A DNA stretch of 64,000 nt, from positions 1 through 64,000 of the forward strand of contig NZ_JADIKL010000008.1 of NCBI RefSeq assembly GCF_044904705.1, in the 5' to 3' direction. Positions 36,825 through 43,692 of this stretch are shown in pieces; positions within the stretch are counted from its first letter, which is position 1, and the number at the start of each line of letters is the position of its first letter. Below the pieces are notes generated by a model, which ran no database searches, was not told the origin of the DNA, and worked only from the letters and a program-made list of their open reading frames with translations. This DNA comes from Rhodanobacter_A agri. Its GTDB lineage: Bacteria > Pseudomonadota > Gammaproteobacteria > Xanthomonadales > Rhodanobacteraceae. Position numbers and translations under genes: made by a program.

Positions 36825-39143
36825 ATGGACATGGACCAAGGACACGTCGCAATGAATGCCTCAGCAGCCGTGAAAGAGATCCCGCCCCTGCGTCGCAGCA
36901 GGCCAATCGCTGCAAGGAAGCCGCTTGTCGGCGCGCTGCTGGGTCTGGCGATGCTCGCGAGCGCTGCACCCCTGCTCGCGCAGACCGCCAACACCACCAC
37001 GAAATACACCTACGATGCCCTGGATCGCCCCACCCAGGTGACCGATCCCAGTGGCCTCAACACGACCTACCAATACGACGGCCTGTCCAACCCGACAGGG
37101 CTCACCAGCCCCGATACCGGGGTTACAGCACGGACCTACGATGCCGCCGGCAACGTACTCACCGCCACCGATGCCAAGGGCGTCCTCGTTACCTACACCT
37201 ACGATGCGCAGGACCGCCGCCTGAGTGCGAGCTATGCCGACAATACCCAGAACATCGCGTACCACTACGACGAGGCCAACAGCGTCACCGGCTGCAGCAG
37301 CTCCTACCCGATCGGCCACCTGTCCCGTATCGTCGAGACCGCCGTCACTACGGTGTACTGCTACGACGCCCAGGGCCGGGTGATCGAGAAACAGCAGATC
37401 ACCGGCGCCACCACCGACACCACCGGCTACGCCTACACCGCCGCCGGCCGGTTGAGCGGGATGGTGTACCCCAGCGGCACGCTGACCACCTATACCCGCG
37501 ACAGCGACGGGCGCATCCAGGGCCTCAGCGTCACGCCGCCCAACGGCACCGCCAGCACCGCCGTCAGCAGCGTCACCTATCAGCCGTTCGGCCCGGTCAG
37601 CGGCTACACACTGGGCAACGGCCAGGCCGTCACCCGGGCCTACGACGCCAACTACCGGCTGACCGATCTCACGAGCCCAGCGTTCAACCTGCATTTTGCT
37701 CGCGATGCGATGGGCGATATCACGGCACTGGGTAATGCGCCGGGCGCCAACCCGGCGACGGAGACGTACAACTACGATCCGCTGTATCGACTCACCGGCA
37801 TCACCGACACCGGCGCCGCGCTCGAAACCTACACTTACAACCCGACCGGCGATCGGCTGAGCAAGACAGCGCCGGGTCTGGCCACAGGCACTTATCTCTA
37901 CACCACCGGCACACATCAGATCGCCAGCATCGGTAACGCTGCCCAAGCCAATGACGCCGACGGCAACACCACAGGTAGTGTCATCGGCGGTAATACGTAC
38001 GGCTTCGGATACAACGAGCGCAATCGCCTGACAGTGGTGCAACTCAATGGCCAGACGGTCGGCAACTACACGTACAGCGCCCTGGGCGAGCGTATCGGCA
38101 AAGTAGCAAGCTTCCCGCAGGCCGTGACTGAGCGTTACGCCTACAACGAAGCTGGCCAGCTGATCGGCGAGTACGGCACCACCAACAGGGACTACATCTG
38201 GCTGGGTGGCCTGCCGGTGGCCGTGGTCGACAACACCATCAATGGCAGCGTTACGACCAGCACAGTCAACTATGTGACTGCTGATCAGCTGGGTACGCCG
38301 AGAGTAGTGGCAAACAGTGCCGGCACCGTGATCTGGCAGCTGCCTTATGTAGGGAATCCCTTCGGGGAGCACCAGCCGACGTCGACGACGGGTTACGTGC
38401 TCAATCTAAGATTCCCCGGCCAGTACTACGATGCGGAGTCGGGATTGGTACATAACGGTTTTCGGGACTACTGCCCGGCGTGTGGGCGGTACATCCAGAG
38501 TGATCCGGTTGGATTAGCGGCAGGCATGTCGACGTATGCCTACACTGGATCTAGTCCTTTGAATGCGAGTGACAGACTGGGGCTGTCCTGTAGTGCAGCT
38601 GGGGGTACCGTTACATGCGCGGCGCCAGGGGGGCCAACCGTTAGCTTCCCGCAGCCGGCAGGATGGCCAACTACGATCAATTCAAGCTCCGAAAACTATC
38701 ATGCTTACGACGTTCCAGTGAGTACGGGCGGAGCAGATGCAGGCGCGATTACACAGCAAATTATCAATAACCCCACACCTGGCTCACCTAGCGCAGCCAC
38801 GGCAGGCGGAACCTATAACGACGCAACTCCGACAGCCTTTCAAGACCTCTCTAATTTTCTGGACGGGATAGGGGACGGGGCTGGTGGTGGCTATAACAAT
38901 AGCCCAGTGATGTCTTACGTTACCGTAGATCCTGCGACAGGAAATACTGTAGTTGTGAACGTCACCCTTCCAGGTCACCCTCTGTTTCCTGGATACGTAG
39001 CTCGGGAGGTTTGTGGTGGCGTTGTTCATAACTTCGGCGAGGGCACGAGTTCGTTGCAATCTCCGAGTAGTCCTTTTGCAAATGATATAAACAATGTCTG
39101 GATTCAACAGACGCAAAATCTAATCAATAATGTCAGTAAATGA
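36825..39143 (+). CDS. Exported Rhs core protein with C-terminal toxin tip
   Basis: A 772-residue protein starting 9 bases after shell B. A signal peptide (LVGALLGLAMLASAAPLLAQ) is followed by YD repeats beginning KYTYDALDRPTQVTD. The Rhs core comes near residues 530-590: LRFPGQYYDAESGLVHNGFRDYCPACGRYIQSDP, read in pieces, then VGLAAGMSTYAYTGSSPLNASDRLGL. After DRLGL the composition changes to AT-rich and gives a unique tip of about 185 residues with VTLPGHPLFPGYVAREVCGG. The ATGA overlap with the membrane-protein gene downstream marks that gene as immunity. The tip activity is not recognised. The signal peptide argues for Sec export rather than direct type VI loading. Confidence 0.88.
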   Translation: MDMDQGHVAMNASAAVKEIPPLRRSRPIAARKPLVGALLGLAMLASAAPLLAQTANTTTKYTYDALDRPTQVTDPSGLNTTYQYDGLSNPTGLTSPDTGVTARTYDAAGNVLTATDAKGVLVTYTYDAQDRRLSASYADNTQNIAYHYDEANSVTGCSSSYPIGHLSRIVETAVTTVYCYDAQGRVIEKQQITGATTDTTGYAYTAAGRLSGMVYPSGTLTTYTRDSDGRIQGLSVTPPNGTASTAVSSVTYQPFGPVSGYTLGNGQAVTRAYDANYRLTDLTSPAFNLHFARDAMGDITALGNAPGANPATETYNYDPLYRLTGITDTGAALETYTYNPTGDRLSKTAPGLATGTYLYTTGTHQIASIGNAAQANDADGNTTGSVIGGNTYGFGYNERNRLTVVQLNGQTVGNYTYSALGERIGKVASFPQAVTERYAYNEAGQLIGEYGTTNRDYIWLGGLPVAVVDNTINGSVTTSTVNYVTADQLGTPRVVANSAGTVIWQLPYVGNPFGEHQPTSTTGYVLNLRFPGQYYDAESGLVHNGFRDYCPACGRYIQSDPVGLAAGMSTYAYTGSSPLNASDRLGLSCSAAGGTVTCAAPGGPTVSFPQPAGWPTTINSSSENYHAYDVPVSTGGADAGAITQQIINNPTPGSPSAATAGGTYNDATPTAFQDLSNFLDGIGDGAGGGYNNSPVMSYVTVDPATGNTVVVNVTLPGHPLFPGYVAREVCGGVVHNFGEGTSSLQSPSSPFANDINNVWIQQTQNLINNVSK

Positions 39144-39601
39144 ACAGCCAGGCCAAAACCATGAAAAAGTTTCTTGCGACATTTACGGCATTCATTTGTG
39201 CGTCGATCACGCCAATTTTTATTGAGGAGGCCTTTTCCAGATCATCTGCAGGAATTTATTTCGTTGTTGTTGTTGTGCTCCTGCACATCCTCGTTCTTGC
39301 ACTACCGTTATTTTTTCTTCTCTCATGGCTTGGTAAGGTCAACTTTTGGTCCGTACTGTTGTCGGGTTTTGCAATAGGGTTGATACCTTTTGCGACATTT
39401 TCCTGGCCTATGGGTAAGTCAACGACCGCTTCCTATACGCATTGGAACGGATCTGCCATGGTGACGTCTCTTTCCAATGGGCAGGTCACGTCAGAAGGAT
39501 GGAGGGAATACGTCCTCAACGTCGTAGAAGTTGGGGCCATCGGGTTGATCGCGGCTTTGGTTTTTTGGCTAGTCTTCCGATCATTGCAAAAGACCAAGTG
39601 A
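39140..39601 (+). CDS. Four-helix membrane protein, probable immunity protein for the Rhs tip
   Basis: A 153-residue protein with hydrophobic segments at about 10-28, 35-60, 66-88 and 124-146. It overlaps the toxin gene stop by four bases and shares its AT-rich composition, the usual signature of a tip-immunity cassette. A membrane immunity protein suggests that the cognate tip acts at the inner membrane or in the periplasm (pore former, lipase or peptidoglycan enzyme). That is inference, as neither protein belongs to a family recognised here. Confidence 0.7.
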   Translation: MNSQAKTMKKFLATFTAFICASITPIFIEEAFSRSSAGIYFVVVVVLLHILVLALPLFFLLSWLGKVNFWSVLLSGFAIGLIPFATFSWPMGKSTTASYTHWNGSAMVTSLSNGQVTSEGWREYVLNVVEVGAIGLIAALVFWLVFRSLQKTK

Positions 39602-39604
39602 TCT

Positions 39605-40150
39605 GTGAACTTTTCAGAAGGATTGCCGATAGCCGAAAAAGGCCTTGCCGATCGCATCATCAAGGTCAACCACGCCGGAGAGCATGGCGCGGTTAATATC
39701 TATGCTGGGCAAATTCTCATGGCTCGGCTTACTGCGCGCGATATGCTCAGTGAGCTCGCTGAATTTCGGTCGCACGAGCAAAGGCACAGGAGCATTTTCT
39801 ATGCCGAGTTGCAGCGTCGAGGGCGATCACGCTGCCGCAGCTATTGGCTTTGTGGCTTCGGTGGTTATCTGCTCGGCTTATTTACCGGCCTTCTCGGCCG
39901 CAGCGCCATTGCGGCCACCACTGTTGCGGTTGAGAGCGTCGTGCTTAAGCACTTGGAGCAGCAACTAATTGCCCTCGGTGGAAGCGATAGCGCTGCCATT
40001 GTTGCGATTTCCGCAATTGTTTCGGAGGAGCGACAACACCGCGACCAATCCCAAAGGCATCTTAAAGCTGGTCAATTTTGGTCAGTGGTACTAACGCCCA
40101 TCGTGTCAGTATCCACTGAAGCAGTCATTTGGCTTGGTATGCGGCCATAG
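39605..40150 (+). CDS. Coq7-like di-iron protein (demethoxyubiquinone hydroxylase family)
   Basis: A 181-residue ferritin-like protein starting at GTG 39605, 4 bp after the immunity gene. The Coq7 signature is clear: RIIKVNHAGEHGAVNIYAGQ. All six expected iron ligands are visible: Glu in AGEHGA, ExxH in EQRH, Glu in VAVESVVLKHLEQQL, and ExxH in ERQH. Coq7 hydroxylates demethoxyubiquinone in ubiquinone synthesis. Its place directly behind a toxin-immunity pair, with other accessory genes after it, is odd for a housekeeping enzyme. It may be cargo, or a second protective function that modifies quinone or membrane chemistry. Confidence 0.8.
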   Translation: MNFSEGLPIAEKGLADRIIKVNHAGEHGAVNIYAGQILMARLTARDMLSELAEFRSHEQRHRSIFYAELQRRGRSRCRSYWLCGFGGYLLGLFTGLLGRSAIAATTVAVESVVLKHLEQQLIALGGSDSAAIVAISAIVSEERQHRDQSQRHLKAGQFWSVVLTPIVSVSTEAVIWLGMRP

Positions 40151-40206
40151 GACGTCAAGAGTTCTCCAAATCCTGACAGGCAGCAATCAATCACGACCGG
40201 ATCTAG

Positions 40207-41172
40207 CTAGGATTTTCCGAACGTGGTCGGCCACCGTTCGGAGGAGACATTGCGAATCTCATTGATCGCCATGCGATCGATCCCCAACTCATCCAGCAGT
40301 CCTTTGTACAACGCACGAGCTTCCAACAGGTAGTCAAATGCACCGGGCGTCTCATCGAACAGCTCATTTTCGTCAAAGTTGTGCGCCACTTGCTCAAGGC
40401 TGAATTTATCTTCGTCGTCGAAGAATAGACTCAGCAGCCCGCCTACCAGGTTTCGGTAATAGCGAAAGGTTGGCGACATAAAAAACTCATGGCGCATGCA
40501 GTAGACAAGCCCCCACAGCGCCAAGGTTGAGGATACCAGATCCAACGCCCATGTCGGTAACATGAAATCGGCCATGCATCGCTGATCGAAGGCCATTCGG
40601 TAGAGAAAGGACGCGACGCTCGCTGGGGCAAATACATCGTAGGCGAGCCTCGCCTCACTGGAGACGAGCACGCGATGCTTGAGGCGACCATGTTTGGCTG
40701 GCTCTGAGAATATTCGCAATTCACCCGACGGGCCCGGACGCCATTGTTGATGAAGTTCCGTGAGCACTCTCATCGAGTGGCGTTCGCGTTCTTCAAGCCA
40801 TTCTTCTTCCGTCGCTCCCGCGCAGTAGCCAGCGGCATCGATCGCTGCGAAGTGCTGATGAATTGCGCTATCGAAGGCAGTGCCATCGATTAGTGCGGTC
40901 ATCGCGCCATTGCGCTTCCCAAAGCGCTCATTTACGACGCGATCCAGTACGGGGAGATGCTGTGGCTGCATGCGGTGCTTGCAGTCCCACCACGACGTCC
41001 AAGTGCCACGACCGATTGCATGAAATTTCTCCAGCAAGACCTCAGATACAAGGCTTGCCTGGTGGAACTGGGGGTCGTGCTCAGGCCCTAGCAACTCCGC
41101 TTTCACGATGTTTAGCGCTGCCCGGGTTCTGAGCTGCCAGGAAGGCAACAGTGTGGCGTATTTCTTTTGCAT
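40207..41172 (-). CDS. Hypothetical 321-residue protein of the mobile block
   Basis: A soluble protein without signal peptide or clear membrane segments, with Trp- and His-rich patches (GRGTWTSWWDCKH, HQQWRPGPSGELRIF) and a C-terminal helical part (SLEQVAHNFDENELFDE). It is the only minus-strand gene left of the mobilisation operon, with which it is divergent across a 322-bp region. No family is recognised; it could be island cargo such as a defence component. Confidence 0.65.
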   Translation of the reverse strand: MQKKYATLLPSWQLRTRAALNIVKAELLGPEHDPQFHQASLVSEVLLEKFHAIGRGTWTSWWDCKHRMQPQHLPVLDRVVNERFGKRNGAMTALIDGTAFDSAIHQHFAAIDAAGYCAGATEEEWLEERERHSMRVLTELHQQWRPGPSGELRIFSEPAKHGRLKHRVLVSSEARLAYDVFAPASVASFLYRMAFDQRCMADFMLPTWALDLVSSTLALWGLVYCMRHEFFMSPTFRYYRNLVGGLLSLFFDDEDKFSLEQVAHNFDENELFDETPGAFDYLLEARALYKGLLDELGIDRMAINEIRNVSSERWPTTFGKS

Positions 41173-41360
41173 AGCGCTGTACGAAAACTCCCCGCAAATT
41201 TGCTTCGAAATCTGGCTGCGCCCCCGGTAAGCCCTCCCTAGGCTGCGATGCCATGGATGACCGGATCGGGAGCAGTGTCGTGGCGAATGATGATCGTGGG
41301 CAAGTCTTAGGTTGTGTCAGTGGACGGAGTTCGGAAGCGTTTCGCGCTGTAGTTCACCCC

Positions 41361-41394
41361 CTTTTTATAGCTACACACCCCTCGCACGGTGTGT
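41361..41394 (-). other. Candidate origin of transfer (oriT)
   Basis: The 322-bp region upstream of the TrwA-like gene contains no gene but holds a 7-bp inverted repeat, ACACACC (41373-41379) and GGTGTGT (41388-41394), with an 8-base loop. On the minus strand the hairpin is followed by AGCTATAAAAAG. This hairpin-then-CTATA layout resembles the R388 nic region, where GGTGCG is followed by TATTGTCT/ATAG. A second GC-rich hairpin lies at 41398-41423. Position next to trwA-like, coupling and relaxase genes fits an oriT; the exact nick is a guess. Confidence 0.4.
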
Positions 41395-41494
41395 GCAGAG
41401 CGGGCGCGGCTTTGCGCCGCTCCCAGATCGTTCCCCGCATCGTTGGTTACAGCCGCGATCTTGACGGTACATGCATTTGCCGCGGGAGCGCATC

Positions 41495-41884
41495 GTGACC
41501 GAGAAGACTCGTAAACGGGACCTGCGAACCCGTGTCACTTACGTCATCCACGAGCGAGTGCGTACTTACGCTGCGGCGCATCAAGTGACGGTCTATCAAG
41601 CAACTGAGCGTCTGGTTCTGCTGGGCCTCGACTGGACCGGTGCACCGACCAAGGACGCGGATATCGCGTTGCCAGAGTCCATCGGCCAGCTCGCCGCACG
41701 AATCGACGTGCTAGCCGCGCTCGCTGATCGCGCTCTGTTTGGAGCGTTCGTGGCCTACACCTACGCCCGATATGCCGCCCTTGAGAGCCTCACCGGCGAC
41801 GCCCGACAGACCCGCGATCGCGAGTTGCTGGAGGCCGGCCAGGAAACTTATCACCGCCAACGCACCCAGGCACTGGAGAGTTGA
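41495..41884 (+). CDS. TrwA-like relaxosome accessory protein
   Basis: A 129-residue basic protein starting at GTG 41495, with GGGAG six bases upstream; ATG 41471 is an alternative without a ribosome site. The N-terminal part (RKRDLRTRVTYVIHERVRTYAAAHQVTVYQATERLV, read in pieces) has the pattern of a ribbon-helix-helix DNA-binding domain: a short strand, then two helices. The C-terminal helix could contact the coupling protein. It is followed 2 bp later by the coupling ATPase and then the MobF relaxase, the same order as trwA-trwB-trwC of R388-type plasmids. The identification rests mainly on this order. Confidence 0.65.
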   Translation: MTEKTRKRDLRTRVTYVIHERVRTYAAAHQVTVYQATERLVLLGLDWTGAPTKDADIALPESIGQLAARIDVLAALADRALFGAFVAYTYARYAALESLTGDARQTRDRELLEAGQETYHRQRTQALES

Positions 41885-41886
41885 TT

Positions 41887-43692
41887 ATGCAGCGTCGCAA
41901 CCGCTCCGATCTGACGGTCGGCATTCAAAGTATCAGGGCACGCGTCTGGAACGCCGGCAAGAACTGCATGGCTTTGCTCATCATCTGGCTGGTCGTCTGG
42001 CTGACAATCTGGTGGACCTTCGCCAAGGCTGATACGACGCAGGGTGAGCGTTACGCGACCGGTAAATGGGCGCAGTCATGCGTGCTAGCGAGGGCGTTGT
42101 TCTTTTCGCCCCATTTCAAAATCGCATATGTCGCTGACCGGCCGTACCAAATCGATGCGCACGCACTGTGCGAGTGGCCCGAACTGGCGGAGGTGGCGTC
42201 AGGAACCTGGGTCAAGGTAAGGCGCCGTATGGACCTCAGTGCCTATGCTTCCACCGTCATCGTCGCGCTGCTAGCGCTAGGCATTCGCATTCTGGGTGCT
42301 CGGCTGCGTGGTGATCACATTTTACGCGGTGGTGAATTGGTGCACTCGAAGGATCTTCGTCTCGAACTGCGTCGTCGCCGCATGGCATCCACGCTGCTGC
42401 GCATAGGTGACGTGCCATTGGTTGCCGGCAGCGAAACTCAGCACGTGGCATTGCTAGGTACGACGGGCACGGGAAAGACGGTGCTGTTGCACAGCCTACT
42501 GGATCAGATGGGACGTGCGGCACCCTTAGTGGTGTACGACACCAAAGGCGACCTGCTGGCCGTTCACTGCGATCCAACCCGCGACGTCATTCTTAACCCA
42601 CTTGACTTGCGATGCCCGGCATGGACACCGTGGAACGAAATCGAGACTCCCGCTGATGCATGGCTTGTCGCTGAAGCATGGCTCCCGGTGCGTGCAAGCG
42701 CTCAGGACCCATTCTGGTCGGAGGCGTCACGGCAGCTATTCGCAGACATTCTGACATGTGCACCGGTTGACACCCGGACAAATGCAGAGCTGTTCAGACT
42801 GTGCACGCAAGCGACAAACGAGGAGCTACGGAGACTGCTTGCTGGAACTCCATCGGGCAGGCTATTTGCCGATGATGCAGCGGAACGCATGCGCGAATCT
42901 GTGCGTAGCACCCTCGCCATGGGTCTGCGGGCGCTGCAGTTCCTCGATTCGTCTGCCAGGGCTGGCGATGGGTTTTCGATGAGACGCTTTGTTCGAAATG
43001 CCGTCGCCGAGGGCAGCGGCTGCCGAGTGTTTCTAGGCTGCCCGCCGCAGCAGGCTGCTGCCATCACACCGCTAATCGCTGTGTTGATCGAGTCCGCTGC
43101 TGCCGCCCTCATGGCGTTAGGACCGAACCGAGACCGGCGTGTTGGTTTCATCGTGGACGAGTTTCCCACGCTCCCGCCAATGAGCTATGTGCAACGTCTC
43201 ATGGCCGAAGGGCGCGCATATGGCGCCATGGTGATGCTCGCTGCACAGACGCACGCGCAAATCCGCAAGACCTACGGTACGGAGTCCGCCGACACCATCA
43301 CATCGCTATGCTCCACCCATGTCGTTTTTCGGATTAATGACCCGGAGAGTGCCGAGCGAGCGTCCAAGCTATTTGGGGAAGCCGAGTACGACGAATCACG
43401 CGAATCAGACACACACGGCAAATCGGGTGCCACTGCCAACCTGGGCAGCAACCGCGTGATTCGACGCGCAGTACTCGCCAGCGAAGTGTTGACTCTGCCA
43501 AATCTGTATTGCTACGTGAAGCTGTCCGGCGATCTGCCGGTAACGCTTGTCCAGCTTAAGCCTCACGACCGTCCGGAAGTGACTGCACCGTTGCAGGCTC
43601 GTCCCAATGACCAAACCGTGTACCGACCCGGACTGACGCAGCTTACCGCTGCGGAGGAAGTTCATATTGAAGCCGACAGAGGGTTGCTCTAA
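41887..43692 (+). CDS. Type IV coupling protein (TrwB/TraD-like ATPase)
   Basis: A 601-residue protein that would link the relaxosome to a type IV secretion channel and pump DNA. Two N-terminal membrane segments (MALLIIWLVVWLTIWW at about 28-44, and STVIVALLALGIRIL at 122-136) precede the motor domain. Walker A is LLGTTGTGKTVLL (191-198 core) and Walker B is GFIVDEFPTLP near 416. AAQTHAQIRKTYG and FRINDPESAERAS are typical for the family. GGAGAG precedes ATG 41887. It overlaps the relaxase start by one base. No secretion-channel genes are in the window, so it must use a partner system if it functions. Confidence 0.9.
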   Translation: MQRRNRSDLTVGIQSIRARVWNAGKNCMALLIIWLVVWLTIWWTFAKADTTQGERYATGKWAQSCVLARALFFSPHFKIAYVADRPYQIDAHALCEWPELAEVASGTWVKVRRRMDLSAYASTVIVALLALGIRILGARLRGDHILRGGELVHSKDLRLELRRRRMASTLLRIGDVPLVAGSETQHVALLGTTGTGKTVLLHSLLDQMGRAAPLVVYDTKGDLLAVHCDPTRDVILNPLDLRCPAWTPWNEIETPADAWLVAEAWLPVRASAQDPFWSEASRQLFADILTCAPVDTRTNAELFRLCTQATNEELRRLLAGTPSGRLFADDAAERMRESVRSTLAMGLRALQFLDSSARAGDGFSMRRFVRNAVAEGSGCRVFLGCPPQQAAAITPLIAVLIESAAAALMALGPNRDRRVGFIVDEFPTLPPMSYVQRLMAEGRAYGAMVMLAAQTHAQIRKTYGTESADTITSLCSTHVVFRINDPESAERASKLFGEAEYDESRESDTHGKSGATANLGSNRVIRRAVLASEVLTLPNLYCYVKLSGDLPVTLVQLKPHDRPEVTAPLQARPNDQTVYRPGLTQLTAAEEVHIEADRGLL

